A DNA stretch of 64,000 nt from Pandoraea eparura (GTDB lineage Bacteria > Pseudomonadota > Gammaproteobacteria > Burkholderiales > Burkholderiaceae). The stretch's first letter is position 1, and each line of letters starts with the position of its first letter. Shown piece after piece: positions 1 through 9,466 of this stretch. Where the stretch lies: NCBI RefSeq assembly GCF_902459725.1, contig NZ_CABPSH010000011.1:99474-163473 (forward strand), read 5' to 3'. The position numbers were made by a program, and so were the translations under genes. The notes under the pieces are model-generated. The model saw only the letters and a list, made by a program, of their open reading frames with translations, was not told the DNA's origin and did not search any database.

Positions 1-1
1 C

Positions 2-3000
2 AAGGTTGGCGAAGTGATCGGCCGCACCGGCTTCCTGCCGAACGGGCATCTGGCCAAGACGCTCGCCACGATCCTCGAACAATACCCGCGCGACGAGCTG
101 TTCCAGATCGACGTCGATCCCCTGGCCAACATTGCGCTAGGTATCCTGCGATTGCAGGAACGCCAGCGCACGCGGCTGTTCGTGCGGCGCGACCGCTTCG
201 ATCGCTTCGTGTCGTGCCTCGTGTTCGTGCCGCGCGAGAAGTTCAACACCGATCTGCGCGTGCGCGTGCAAAACCTGTTGCAAACGGCCTATCACGGGAC
301 CAGCGTCGAATTTACGCCGCAGCTCTCCGAGTCAATGCTCGCGCGCATTCACATCACCGTGCGCACCGAGCCGGGCAACGTGCCGGATGTCGATGTGAAC
401 GAACTCGAAGCGCGCATCGTCGAGGCGACCCGACGCTGGCAGGACGATCTGTCCGATGCGTTGCGCGAGCAGTTTGGCGAAGAACGCGGCACTCGCTTGC
501 TGCGGCGGTACGCGCAGGCGTTCCCTGCGGGGTATCGGGAAGACTATGCGGCCCGCATGGCCGTGCGCGACGTCGAGTTGATCGAGCCGCTGCTCAGTGC
601 CGGACAGGCGGTGCCCGCCCAGTCTTGCGGCGCCACGCCGTTGGCCATGCAGCTCTACCGGCCGCTGGAGGCCGCCCCCGGCACGCTGCGCTTCAAGATC
701 TATCAGGCGGGGGAGCCCATTGCGCTCTCGCGCAGTCTGCCGATGCTCGAGCACCTCGGGGTGCGCGTGAACGACGAGCGTCCTTACCGGATCGAGCCGG
801 CCGACACCGGTGTCGTCTGGATGCACGACGTCGGCATGACGAGCCTCGATGGCGCGGAGGTCGACCTCGAACACGCCCGCGTGCGCTTCGAGGAGGCGTT
901 CGCGCGTATCTGGGCGGGCGACGTCGAGAACGACGACCTCAACCGGTTGGTCCTGAGCGCTGGCCTGACGTGGCGCGAAGTTCGCATTCTGCGCGCGTAC
1001 GCGAAGTACATCCGCCAGGTGGGGTCGACCTTCAGCAACGCGTACATCGAGAATGCGCTGACCGGCAATGCGTCGATATCGGGCATGCTCGTGCGGTTAT
1101 TCCTCGCTCGCTTCGACCCGGCGTTGGGCGCGGAGGCGCGCGCGTCGCAGGCGGACCGGCTGCGGGCGCAAATTCACGCGGCGCTCGAAGACGTTCCCAA
1201 TCTCGACGAGGATCGTATCCTGCGTCAGTTTCTTGGCGTACTCGAAGCGACCTTGCGCACCAACTACTTCCAGACCGCCAAGGACGGCGTGACGCAAAAG
1301 CCCTACCTTTCGTTCAAGTTCGATCCGTCGAAGGTGCCGGGCTTGCCCGAGCCGAAGCCGATGTTCGAGATCTGGGTGTACTCGCCACGCGTGGAGGGGG
1401 TACACCTGCGCGGGGGACGCGTGGCGCGAGGCGGCTTGCGCTGGTCGGATCGCCGCGAGGACTTCCGCACCGAGGTGCTTGGTCTCGTCAAGGCGCAGAT
1501 GGTCAAGAACACCGTCATCGTACCGGTCGGCTCGAAGGGCGGCTTTGTGGTGAAGCAGCCGCCATCGCCGGGCGACCGGGATGCCTATCTGGCCGAGGGC
1601 GTGGCGTGCTACCAGACGTTCCTGCGCGGGCTGCTCGACCTGACCGACAACTACGTCGACGGGCAACTGGTGCCGCCGTCGCAGACCGTGCGGATCGACG
1701 GCGATGATCCCTATCTCGTCGTCGCGGCCGACAAGGGCACGGCGACCTTTTCCGATTACGCCAATGGCATTTCGGCGGAGTACGGGTTCTGGCTTGGCGA
1801 TGCCTTTGCGTCCGGCGGCTCGGTCGGTTACGACCACAAGAAGATGGCCATCACCGCGCGCGGCGCGTGGGAGTCCGTCAAGCGTCACTTCAGCGAGATG
1901 GGCGTCGATACACAGACGCAGGACTTCACGGTGGTGGGCATCGGCGATATGTCGGGCGATGTTTTCGGCAACGGCATGTTGCTCTCAAAACACATCCGGC
2001 TCGTGGCGGCGTTCGACCATCGGCACATCTTCCTCGACCCGACGCCCGATGCGGCCACGTCGTTTGCCGAGCGAGAGCGCATGTTCCAACTGCCGCGTTC
2101 GAGCTGGGCCGACTACGACACGCGGCTGATTTCGCCGGGCGGCGGCGTGTTCCCGCGCACGGCCAAGGCTATCGCGCTCTCGGCGCAGGTGAGGGAGCTG
2201 ATCGGCACCGACGCCACGGAAATGGCGCCGAGCGATCTGTTGCGCGCCTTGTTGAAAGCGCCGGTCGACCTGCTTTACAACGGTGGCATCGGCACCTATG
2301 TGAAAGCGAGTACCGAGACGCATGCGCAGGTCGGCGACCGGGCCAACGACGTCTTGCGCGTGAACGGCGCGGAACTGCGCTGCAAGGTCGTGGCCGAGGG
2401 CGGCAATCTCGGACTGACGCAGCTCGGGCGCATCGAGTATGCGCAGCATGGCGGGCGCATCAACACCGACGCCATCGACAATTCGGCGGGTGTCGATTGT
2501 TCCGATCACGAGGTCAACATCAAGATTCTGTTGGGCCTGGTGGTGACGGATGGCGAAATGACACTCAAGCAGCGCAACATGTTGCTTGCGGAAATGACCG
2601 AGGAAGTCGGCACGCTCGTGCTGCGCGACAACTATCTGCAAACGCAGGCGCTCTCGCTGGGGCGGCTGCGGGCGGTGGCGTCGCTCGACGACGAGGCGCG
2701 CTTCATGCGGTACCTGGAGCGGGCGCAGCGGCTTTCGCGCGCCATCGAGTTCCTGCCTGACGACGAAACGCTCGATGCACGGCGCGCCGCCGGCACGGGG
2801 CTGACGTCGCCCGAGCGTGCGGTGCTCATGGCTTACAGCAAGATGTGGCTCTACGACCTGTTGCTGGCGAGCGATCTGCCCGACGCCGACGTCGTTGCCG
2901 ACGAACTGCCGTCGTATTTCCCGACGCCGCTGGCGAGTCGATGCGGGGCCGCGATGGGGCGTCATCCGCTCAAGCGCGAGATCCTCGCGACGATGCAGGC

Positions 3001-3841
3001 CAATGCGCTCGTCAACCGGGCGGGGGTGACGTTCGTGCATCGGCTCAGCGAGGAAACCGGGGCCGAGCCGGCCGATGTCGTGCGGGCGAGTCTGGCGGCG
3101 CGTGGCGCGTACGACCTCGACACGCTGTGGGGCGAGATCGATGCGCTTGACGCGCGCGTCTCGCACGAGACGCAGGCGTCGCTCTTTGCCGCGCTGGCGC
3201 AATGGCATGAGCAGGCCACCTTGTGGTTCCTGCGGCGCCGCCTGACTAACATACCGGAGACCGTCGAGCGACTGCGCGGCGTGCTCGCGCCCATCCTGCC
3301 GACGGTGGACACATTGGTCAGCGGCGCGGCGGCCGACGACGCGCGGGCGAGATGCCAGACCATGATCGACGCGGGCGTGCCGCCGTCGCTTGCCCAGACC
3401 GCGGCGGGCGTCGGCGCGCGGGTGGCGTTGCTCGACATTGCCGAGGTCGCGAGCACCAGCGGGTGCGAGCCGTCGCTGGCGGCGCAGGTGTACTTTGCCC
3501 TCGACGCGCCACTGGGCTACGGCTGGCTGCAGGCCGGGGTGCTCGGCCTGCCGATGCTGACGCACTGGCAGCGACTGGCGCGTGCCACGTTGCTGGAAGA
3601 ATTGTCGGTGCTGCGGCGGCGTCTGACGGCAAGCGTGCTGACGGATGGCGAGGCGGCGGGTAATACTGGCGACGACGCCGACCAAAGTCCGGCGAGCAGC
3701 CGTGTCGCCCATTGGGAGGCGTTGCATGCGGAGGCGCTGGTGCGCTACCACCGCGTGCTGGCCGACCAGATGGCGGCAGGCAACGCCGACCTCGCCATGT
3801 TGTCCGTGAGCCTGAAAGCGCTGGCCGAAGTGGGCCGCTGA
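2..3841 (+). CDS. NAD-specific glutamate dehydrogenase, large (180 kDa) type, 5'-truncated by window edge
   Basis: Catabolic enzyme that oxidatively deaminates glutamate to 2-oxoglutarate and ammonia with NAD+, in the cytoplasm. The frame is open to the window edge: sense codons precede the first possible start, a GTG at 14, so that GTG is not the true start. About 1,280 codons are visible out of the roughly 1,600 usual for this family; the missing part is the N-terminal regulatory region. Family signatures seen: GGRVARGGLRWSDR near nt 1402-1455, the substrate lysine region SKGGFVVK near 1531, the nucleotide-binding stretch VGIGDMSGDVFGNG near 1933-1978, GGIGTYVK near 2281 and VVAEGGNLGLTQ near 2389. 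The long C-terminal domain ends at a TGA at 3839. It seems to be a single gene; the next gene starts about 300 bp later behind its own candidate promoter. Family assignment is firm. Confidence 0.95.
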   Translation, partial: KVGEVIGRTGFLPNGHLAKTLATILEQYPRDELFQIDVDPLANIALGILRLQERQRTRLFVRRDRFDRFVSCLVFVPREKFNTDLRVRVQNLLQTAYHGTSVEFTPQLSESMLARIHITVRTEPGNVPDVDVNELEARIVEATRRWQDDLSDALREQFGEERGTRLLRRYAQAFPAGYREDYAARMAVRDVELIEPLLSAGQAVPAQSCGATPLAMQLYRPLEAAPGTLRFKIYQAGEPIALSRSLPMLEHLGVRVNDERPYRIEPADTGVVWMHDVGMTSLDGAEVDLEHARVRFEEAFARIWAGDVENDDLNRLVLSAGLTWREVRILRAYAKYIRQVGSTFSNAYIENALTGNASISGMLVRLFLARFDPALGAEARASQADRLRAQIHAALEDVPNLDEDRILRQFLGVLEATLRTNYFQTAKDGVTQKPYLSFKFDPSKVPGLPEPKPMFEIWVYSPRVEGVHLRGGRVARGGLRWSDRREDFRTEVLGLVKAQMVKNTVIVPVGSKGGFVVKQPPSPGDRDAYLAEGVACYQTFLRGLLDLTDNYVDGQLVPPSQTVRIDGDDPYLVVAADKGTATFSDYANGISAEYGFWLGDAFASGGSVGYDHKKMAITARGAWESVKRHFSEMGVDTQTQDFTVVGIGDMSGDVFGNGMLLSKHIRLVAAFDHRHIFLDPTPDAATSFAERERMFQLPRSSWADYDTRLISPGGGVFPRTAKAIALSAQVRELIGTDATEMAPSDLLRALLKAPVDLLYNGGIGTYVKASTETHAQVGDRANDVLRVNGAELRCKVVAEGGNLGLTQLGRIEYAQHGGRINTDAIDNSAGVDCSDHEVNIKILLGLVVTDGEMTLKQRNMLLAEMTEEVGTLVLRDNYLQTQALSLGRLRAVASLDDEARFMRYLERAQRLSRAIEFLPDDETLDARRAAGTGLTSPERAVLMAYSKMWLYDLLLASDLPDADVVADELPSYFPTPLASRCGAAMGRHPLKREILATMQANALVNRAGVTFVHRLSEETGAEPADVVRASLAARGAYDLDTLWGEIDALDARVSHETQASLFAALAQWHEQATLWFLRRRLTNIPETVERLRGVLAPILPTVDTLVSGAAADDARARCQTMIDAGVPPSLAQTAAGVGARVALLDIAEVASTSGCEPSLAAQVYFALDAPLGYGWLQAGVLGLPMLTHWQRLARATLLEELSVLRRRLTASVLTDGEAAGNTGDDADQSPASSRVAHWEALHAEALVRYHRVLADQMAAGNADLAMLSVSLKALAEVGR

Positions 3842-3869
3842 GTGGTGCGGGACTTACGTCCCACTGGCC

Positions 3870-3941
3870 GTGAGGTCAGTGAGGTCCGTGAGGTCCGTGA
3901 GGTCCGTGAGGTCCGTGAGGTCCGTGAGGTCCGTGAGGGCG
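3870..3941. repeat. 9-bp tandem repeat (GTGAGGTCC)
   Basis: Seven head-to-tail copies of GTGAGGTCC (the first is GTGAGGTCA), followed by a degenerate eighth. It lies just after the glutamate dehydrogenase stop. Read on the plus strand it would give Val-Arg-Glu repeats, but no supported gene covers it. It is probably a length-variable minisatellite. The rest of the 3842-4136 gap holds only the candidate promoter listed separately. Confidence 0.85.
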
Positions 3942-4007
3942 CGGGCGAGGCAGGCGTGACGCGCGATGGGCCATCGTGGAAAACCGTCTTGAGATTATTT
4001 TTAAGCG

Positions 4008-4038
4008 TTTACACAAAAGACGGGAAACCGCGTATGAT
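4008..4038 (+). promoter_or_regulatory. Candidate sigma-70 promoter for the MFS gene
   Basis: TTTACA at 4008-4013 and TATGAT at 4033-4038 are separated by 19 bp, inside the only AT-rich patch of the gap. About 100 bp of leader would separate it from the ATG at 4137. The spacing is longer than optimal, so this is only a candidate. Confidence 0.35.
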
Positions 4039-4136
4039 CCGGGAAAACCCTAGGATTGCATTGTCCCGCGCGTATGCTTGCCCGTCGCGCGGGGCGGCGT
4101 GTCCTGGGGTTTCGTCGATTCCTGAACTCCTGCGCA

Positions 4137-5363
4137 ATGCCCAACGCCAACGACACCCGCCCCGCGAACCCGCAGTTCGCCACGACGTTGCAGATCGTCT
4201 CCACCGTGTTCTTCACGTTCCTCTGCTATCTGACGATCGGATTGCCGCTCGCGGTGTTGCCGTCGTTCGTGCATGTCGATCTCGCGTACAGCTCGGTCAT
4301 TGCCGGGCTGGCGATCAGCGTGCAGTACCTTGCGACGCTGCTCTCGCGCCCGTACGCCGGGCGCACCGCCGACGCCTGGGGGCCGAAACGTACCGTGTTG
4401 TGCGGGCTGGTGGCCTGTGGCGCGTCCGGGTTGCTGGTGGCCTTGGGCGGCGTGTTTTCCGGCGTGCCGTGGCTGGCGCTTCTCACGCTGATTCTTGGGC
4501 GTCTCGTGCTCGGCTTCGGTGAGAGCTGGGTGTCGACGGGCGCGATCATGTGGGGCATTGGCCAGGTGGGGCCGTCGCATACGGCGCGCGTCATCTCGTG
4601 GAACGGCGTGGCGACCTACGGTGCACTGGCGTTGGGCGCGCCGCTCGGCGTGGCACTCGACAACGCGTATGGCATTGAAGTGCTGGGTGGGGCGATCGCG
4701 CTGGCGGGCGTCGTGGGCCTGCTGCTCGCGCGCATGAAGCGTGCGACGCCGGTCATTCACGGCGAGCGTCTCGCGTTCCGCGCCGTGCTTGGCCGCGTGT
4801 TGCCGTTCGGCATGGGACTCGCGCTCGGCTCTATCGGTTTTGGTGCCATCTCCACGTTCATCACCCTTTACTACGCGAGCCATCACTGGGACAACGCGGC
4901 GCTGGCGCTGACCGCGTTCGGCGTGTGCTTCATGGGCGTACGACTGCTCTTCGGCAGCAGCATCGCCCGCTTTGGCGGCTACCGCGTGGCCATGACGTCC
5001 TTCATGCTCGAGGCGCTCGGCCTGATCGTGCTCGGGATTGCGCCGACGGGCTTCACGGCGTTGGTCGGTGCGGCGCTCTCGGGGGCCGGGTTCTCGCTCG
5101 TGTTCCCGTCCTTGGGCGTGGCGGCCGTCAATCTGGTGCCGGCACAAAACCGTGGCGCGGCGCTGGGGGCGTACTCCGTGTTCCTCGACGTGGCGCTCGG
5201 TGTGACCGGACCGGTGGCGGGCCTGATCGTCGGTGCCTATGGCTATGCCGAGGTCTACCTGTGTGCGTCGGTGGCGGCGGTGGCGGCCGTCCTGCTCACG
5301 CTGTGGATGGCGCGTGCCGAGCAGGCGCGCGACGCGGGCAAGAAAGTCGTGCAGACGGTGTAA
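4137..5363 (+). CDS. MFS transporter, YhhS/YfcJ-like
   Basis: Twelve-helix major facilitator superfamily exporter of 408 residues in the inner membrane. The N-terminal half reads [20 protein letters not shown], then [11 protein letters not shown] and [20 protein letters not shown]. This matches the E. coli YhhS/YfcJ group, including the loop 2-3 MFS signature ([15 protein letters not shown]). Substrates of this group are poorly defined; arabinose-type efflux is the usual loose annotation. I placed the start at the ATG at 4137 rather than at an in-frame ATG at 4056, because the intervening 27 codons are arginine-rich and unlike the family. The gene ends 18 bp before the convergent MocR regulator. 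Family call is strong, substrate unknown. Confidence 0.9.
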   Translation: MPNANDTRPANPQFATTLQIVSTVFFTFLCYLTIGLPLAVLPSFVHVDLAYSSVIAGLAISVQYLATLLSRPYAGRTADAWGPKRTVLCGLVACGASGLLVALGGVFSGVPWLALLTLILGRLVLGFGESWVSTGAIMWGIGQVGPSHTARVISWNGVATYGALALGAPLGVALDNAYGIEVLGGAIALAGVVGLLLARMKRATPVIHGERLAFRAVLGRVLPFGMGLALGSIGFGAISTFITLYYASHHWDNAALALTAFGVCFMGVRLLFGSSIARFGGYRVAMTSFMLEALGLIVLGIAPTGFTALVGAALSGAGFSLVFPSLGVAAVNLVPAQNRGAALGAYSVFLDVALGVTGPVAGLIVGAYGYAEVYLCASVAAVAAVLLTLWMARAEQARDAGKKVVQTV

Positions 5364-5381
5364 TCCCGCGCGGCGACGGGT

Positions 5382-7064
5382 TCAATCCGTCGCCAGCGAA
5401 ATTCCCTTTTCAGCTTTCTCCACCTTCTGCGCCGCGACAATCGCGGCGAGCCGCTTGATCAGGCCGGGGATGCGCGCCGCGTCCGTATCGCCGTAGCCGA
5501 TGACCAGACCGTTATCCCTGGGTTGTGGATCGAGTGCAAAGCTCGACAGGGCGCGCGGGCCGATGCCTTCGCGCTGTGCCGCGGCCACGATCGCCTTGTC
5601 CGGGAATGCAGGGTCTAGCCGCACTGTCAGGTGCAGGCCGCAGCGCTCGCCGATCACCGCGTATGCCGGGTCGAAATGGGCCGATAGCGCGTTGCGCAAC
5701 GCCGTCTGGCGTTCCCGATACAGTCGTCGCATGCGACCGAGATGCCGCGCAAACTGGCCGCTGCGGATGAATTCCGCCAGTGCCAGTTGTTCGAAGCGAT
5801 GACCGCCGCGCAGCAGTTCGTCGAGCGCGTCGCGGGCTTGCGTGGCCAGCGTCGTCGGCAGAATCAGGAAGCCCAGACGCAGTGCGGGAAACATCGTCTT
5901 GCTGAACGTCCCCACGTAGACCACCGGCGCATCTGGCACCATCCCCTGCATTGCGGCGATCGGCTCGCCTTGATGGCGAAACTCGCTGTCGTAATCGTCT
6001 TCCAGAATCCAGGCGCCATGGCGCCGCGCCTGCGCGATCAGGTCGAGGCGGCGCGAGGCTGACAGCACACTGCCGAGCGGATATTGATGCGACGGCGTGA
6101 CATACACCAGTCGCGGCGGCGAGCGATCCCACTCGCCATCCGGAATCACGACCCCCTCGTCGTCGACACGCAGTGCCTGGAGGCGAACATCGCTTGAATG
6201 GAAAGCGGCCTTCGCGCCGCGATAGCCGGGGTCTTCCATCCACACCGTATCGCCGGGGTCGGTGAGAAGGCGCACGCAGAGAATCAGTGCCTCGTGCGCG
6301 CCTTCCGTGATGACGACTTGCGCGGCATCGCAACGCACCCCGCGCGAAATGCGCAAGTGGGCGGCGATGGCGTCTCGCAGCGCGGGCTCACCAAGGGGAT
6401 CGCCGTAGTGATAGTGGCGAGGTTGGGCTTCTCGCATCACACGTTCGAGCGTGCGCCGCCAGGTACTGGTGGGAAAGCGGGTGAGTGCCGGAACCCCGGG
6501 CGTAAATGGCAGGGGCGTCTCGTCGGCGCGGGCGGCGTGGCGTGTTGCCGGCAAGCGTTGGATGCGGCGTGACGCGAGGGGTGTTGGGGGATCGTCCGGT
6601 GCGTTGGGGGGCGTTGCCACCGGGTCTTTGGCCCTCGACGTCGCAGCGCTGGCGGTCCTTGCGGCTTTGGCGGCGACGTGTGGATCGAGGGAGAGTTGGG
6701 CGACGCGCGTGCCGAGCCGGTGGGGCACGATAAAGCCTTCGGCCGCCAGTTGGTCGTAGACGATCGAGACCGTGTTGCGCGAAATGGCGAGATCTTCCGC
6801 GAGCGTGCGAGAGGCGGGCAGTCGGGTGCCGGCCGGCAGACGGCCTTCGAGAATGGCGTGTTTGAGGCGAGAGAGGAGTTGTTTCTGAAGCGAGGTACCT
6901 GCGCGCCCCAGTCCGGTCGCCAGCGGGCTGTCGAACAGGGCGGCGACGTTCTGCGGCGCAGGATCGAGCGTGCCGGAACGGGATTTCGGGGAAACTGGCA
7001 TGGCGGCAGACGTGGAGAAGGGGAAAGGGGAAAGGGGGGGGAAAGGAGGGGAAGCGGTGTTCAT
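5382..7064 (-). CDS. MocR-type transcriptional regulator (GntR HTH fused to class I aminotransferase fold)
   Basis: PLP-binding transcription factor of the MocR/PdxR group, up to 560 residues. A winged-helix GntR domain lies at about residues 55-125 (LPASRTLAEDLAISRNTVS, VYDQLAAEGFIV). A linker and an aminotransferase-like domain follow, with the PLP-lysine motif GTFSKTMFPALRLGF and upstream DDYDSEFRH. Such proteins sense PLP or amino-acid adducts and commonly repress or activate a divergent gene. The divergent neighbour here is a GNAT acetyltransferase, and an inverted repeat sits between the two starts. The first ATG (7064) is used; an internal ATG at 7001 is equally possible, because the codons between come from a low-complexity poly-purine/pyrimidine tract and neither start has a clear Shine-Dalgarno. 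The regulated process cannot be read from the sequence. Confidence 0.9.
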   Translation of the reverse strand: MNTASPPFPPLSPFPFSTSAAMPVSPKSRSGTLDPAPQNVAALFDSPLATGLGRAGTSLQKQLLSRLKHAILEGRLPAGTRLPASRTLAEDLAISRNTVSIVYDQLAAEGFIVPHRLGTRVAQLSLDPHVAAKAARTASAATSRAKDPVATPPNAPDDPPTPLASRRIQRLPATRHAARADETPLPFTPGVPALTRFPTSTWRRTLERVMREAQPRHYHYGDPLGEPALRDAIAAHLRISRGVRCDAAQVVITEGAHEALILCVRLLTDPGDTVWMEDPGYRGAKAAFHSSDVRLQALRVDDEGVVIPDGEWDRSPPRLVYVTPSHQYPLGSVLSASRRLDLIAQARRHGAWILEDDYDSEFRHQGEPIAAMQGMVPDAPVVYVGTFSKTMFPALRLGFLILPTTLATQARDALDELLRGGHRFEQLALAEFIRSGQFARHLGRMRRLYRERQTALRNALSAHFDPAYAVIGERCGLHLTVRLDPAFPDKAIVAAAQREGIGPRALSSFALDPQPRDNGLVIGYGDTDAARIPGLIKRLAAIVAAQKVEKAEKGISLATD

Positions 7065-7179
7065 GGATGACCGACGGCTTGTGTGGCCTGACCGGCGCTC
7101 CGTCCCGCTGCGAGTTGGGTCACTGGCTGAGTCGCGGGACGTGGCGCCGGTCTGACTTGCCGATCGGTTGAGTGAGTCC

Positions 7180-7225
7180 GTGGCACCATGAGATTCTCAA
7201 AGTGTGGTGCTTCTCATCGTACCAC
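7180..7225. promoter_or_regulatory. Inverted repeat between MocR and GNAT genes, candidate operator
   Basis: GTGGCACCATGAGA (7180-7193) is repeated in inverted orientation as TCTCATCGTACCAC (7212-7225), 12 of 14 positions matching. A further TTCTCA/GTGGTGC pair lies between the arms. It is in the 220 bp between the divergent start codons, where MocR proteins usually bind. Confidence 0.5.
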
Positions 7226-7285
7226 TGAAGCGATACTTTAGACGTCATGACTTGCGTGTTGCGCCAACTTCCGGAGACGAGCGAG

Positions 7286-8011
7286 ATGACTGACGCCCCG
7301 AATTTCAACGAATACGACCAGCCCATCGGTGCAGCGCTGCCGGACTGGAAGCCGAGAGCGCAGCCGCCTCGTGCGCCGATCGAGGGGCGCTACTGCCGGA
7401 TCGAGCCGATCGACGTGGAGCGTCATGCGAAGGACCTCTACGAGGCATACGCCAGTGCTGCGGACGGTCGCGACTGGACATACATGAGCGCCGGCCCGTT
7501 TCCGGATTTCGACAGCTACTACACGTACGCGACCAGGATGGCGGCGTCCAGCGACCCGTTGCATTACGCAATTGTCGATCGGGAGACCGGGCGGGCGGTG
7601 GGGACGTTGGCGCTCATGCGCATCGACGCGGCGAATGGGGTGATTGAAGTCGGGCACGTGGCGTACTCGCCGTTGCTCAAGCGCACGCGTGCTGGCACGG
7701 AGGCGCAATACTTGCTGATGCGTCGCGCGTTCGACGAGTTGGGGTATCGCCGATACGAGTGGAAATGCGATGCGCTCAATGCCCCGTCGCGGCGGGCGGC
7801 GGCGCGTTACGGGTTCACGTTCGAGGGCATATTCCGTCAGGCGATCGTCTACCGGGGTCGTAGCCGCGACACGGCGTGGTTCTCGATCACGAATGGCGAA
7901 TGGCCGGCCATCAGCCGGGGGTTCGAGCAATGGCTTTCGCCGGAGAACTTCGACGCACAGGGCCGCCATCGCACGGGGCTTGCCGAATTGATTTCGGCGG
8001 CGAGGGCGTGA
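7286..8011 (+). CDS. GNAT family N-acetyltransferase (RimJ/RimL-like)
   Basis: Putative acetyl-CoA dependent N-acyltransferase of about 241 residues. The N-terminus (GRYCRIEPIDVERHAKDLYE) has the layout of RimJ/RimL-type GNATs. The central strands with ETGRAVGTLALMRIDAANGVIEVGHV and the later RRYEWKCDALNAPSRRAA (helix preceding the acetyl-CoA pocket end) followed by RYGFTFEGIFRQ are typical of the family. The start is taken at ATG 7286, preceded by GGAGACGAGCGAG, instead of an ATG 39 bp upstream. It is divergent from the MocR regulator, which may control it. Substrate (protein N-terminus, amino acid, antibiotic or spermidine-like amine) is not determinable. A strong hairpin follows the stop. 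Confidence 0.88.
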   Translation: MTDAPNFNEYDQPIGAALPDWKPRAQPPRAPIEGRYCRIEPIDVERHAKDLYEAYASAADGRDWTYMSAGPFPDFDSYYTYATRMAASSDPLHYAIVDRETGRAVGTLALMRIDAANGVIEVGHVAYSPLLKRTRAGTEAQYLLMRRAFDELGYRRYEWKCDALNAPSRRAAARYGFTFEGIFRQAIVYRGRSRDTAWFSITNGEWPAISRGFEQWLSPENFDAQGRHRTGLAELISAARA

Positions 8012-8027
8012 GCCTCGGGTAGAAGCA

Positions 8028-8060
8028 AACGGCCCGCCGGGGATACTCCGGCGGGCCGTT
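8028..8060. terminator. Bidirectional hairpin between convergent genes
   Basis: Perfect 13-bp stem AACGGCCCGCCGG (8028-8040) / CCGGCGGGCCGTT (8048-8060) with a 7-nt loop, between the stops of the GNAT gene and the convergent permease gene. No long U-run follows, but position and stem strength support termination in both directions. Confidence 0.75.
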
Positions 8061-8083
8061 GTGCTATCGGGACATCGTCTCGA

Positions 8084-9376
8084 TCAGCTCGGGAAGAACA
8101 CGTACTTCAGCACGAAGAGGACGGCGATCACCCAGGCGGCGGGGTGGACATCCTTCGCGCGGCCCGTGAACAGTTTGAGCACGGCATACGAGATGAAGCC
8201 GAAGGCGAGGCCGGTGGCGATCGAGTACGTGAACGGCATGGCGAGGGCGGTCAGGGCGGCCGGGGTGGCTTCCGTGATGTCATCCCATTCCACGTCGAGC
8301 AGTTCGCGCAGCATCAACCCGGCCACATAGAGCAGTGCCGGTGCGGCCGCGTAGGCGGGGACCGAGCCGGCCAGCGGCGCGATGAAGAGGGCGAGGATGA
8401 ACAGCGCGGCAATCGTGAGCGCGGTGAGGCCGGTGCGTCCGCCCGCCTGCACGCCCGAGGCGCTTTCCACGTAGGCCGTCGTGCTGCTCGTCCCCAGCAG
8501 CGAGCCGAAGAAAATCGCGATCGAATCGGCGAAGAGCGCGCGGCCGAGGCCCTTGTAATGCGTGCCTTCGAGCAGTCCGGCGCGCTTGGCCACGCCCATC
8601 AGCGTGCCCGTTGCGTCGAACACTTCCACCAGCACGAAGGCCAGAATGACGTGAACGAAGCCAGCGTGCAGTGCGCCCGGGATGTCGAGCTTGAGGAACG
8701 TCGGGGCGAGGCTTGGCGGCATGGCGAAAACGCCCTGGAACTGATTCAGGCCCAGTACCATCGAGAGAATCGTCACGACCAGAATGCCGATCAGGATAGC
8801 GCCGCGAACGCGCAGGGCGTCGAGCACGGCAATCAGGAAGAAGCCGAAAATCGCGAGCAGGGCTTGCGGGGCGTGGAGATCGCCCAGACCGATTTTCGTT
8901 GCCGGGTTGGCGACGACCACGCCGGCGTTACCGAGCGCGATGATGGCGAGGAACAGACCGATACCGGCGGCAATCGCGCATCGCAACGATTTTGGTACCC
9001 CGGCAATCAGCCAGGAGCGTATGCCGGTCACCGTCAGGATGATGAACAGGCAGCCTGAGATGAAGACGGCCCCCAGGGCTTGCTGCCATGTGTAGCCCAT
9101 TGCGCCGACGACTGTGAAGGCGAAGAAGGCGTTCAGCCCCATGCCGGGGGCCATGCCGATTGGATAGTTGGCGATGAAGGCCATCACCACCGAGCCGATG
9201 GCGGCTGCGAGACAGGTCGCCACGAACACGGCGCTCTTGTCCATGCCCGTCGTGCCGAGAATATTGGGGTTGACGAAGATGATGTACGACATGGTCAGGA
9301 AGGTCGTGAGACCTGCCACCATTTCCGTTCGTACATTGGAGCCATGCTCCTGGAGTTTGAAGAATTTAGTCAGCAA
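8084..9376 (-). CDS. NCS2 family purine permease (AzgA-like adenine/hypoxanthine/guanine transporter)
   Basis: Inner-membrane proton-coupled nucleobase importer of 430 residues. N-terminal signature TEMVAGLTTFLTMSYIIFVN and the NPIGMAPGMG-like stretch NYPIGMAPGMGLNAFFAF are diagnostic for the AzgA/PbuG branch of NCS2. Further on, VFDATGTLMGVAKRAG and LLGTSSTTAYVESASG carry the conserved substrate-site residues of this branch. Hydrophobic segments fill the whole length, consistent with 12-14 helices. The first ATG gives the normal N-terminus for the family (MLTKFFKLQEHG). It stands alone, with convergent and co-directional neighbours separated by about 70-90 bp. Exact purine specificity cannot be read. 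Confidence 0.93.
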   Translation of the reverse strand: MLTKFFKLQEHGSNVRTEMVAGLTTFLTMSYIIFVNPNILGTTGMDKSAVFVATCLAAAIGSVVMAFIANYPIGMAPGMGLNAFFAFTVVGAMGYTWQQALGAVFISGCLFIILTVTGIRSWLIAGVPKSLRCAIAAGIGLFLAIIALGNAGVVVANPATKIGLGDLHAPQALLAIFGFFLIAVLDALRVRGAILIGILVVTILSMVLGLNQFQGVFAMPPSLAPTFLKLDIPGALHAGFVHVILAFVLVEVFDATGTLMGVAKRAGLLEGTHYKGLGRALFADSIAIFFGSLLGTSSTTAYVESASGVQAGGRTGLTALTIAALFILALFIAPLAGSVPAYAAAPALLYVAGLMLRELLDVEWDDITEATPAALTALAMPFTYSIATGLAFGFISYAVLKLFTGRAKDVHPAAWVIAVLFVLKYVFFPS

Positions 9377-9466
9377 CGTGCTCTCCTTGTGCCTTTGTTA
9401 TGCCGTTGTCCGTGTGCGGCGGGGCGCGCGCATTTTACTGTGCGCGAGCCCGTGCTGCGGAGTTTG

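Noticed and set aside
3842..4522. Plus-strand frame running through the 9-bp repeat into the MFS gene
   Set aside because: Out of frame with the transporter, consists of repeat-derived Glu-Val-Arg and Arg-rich shadow sequence.
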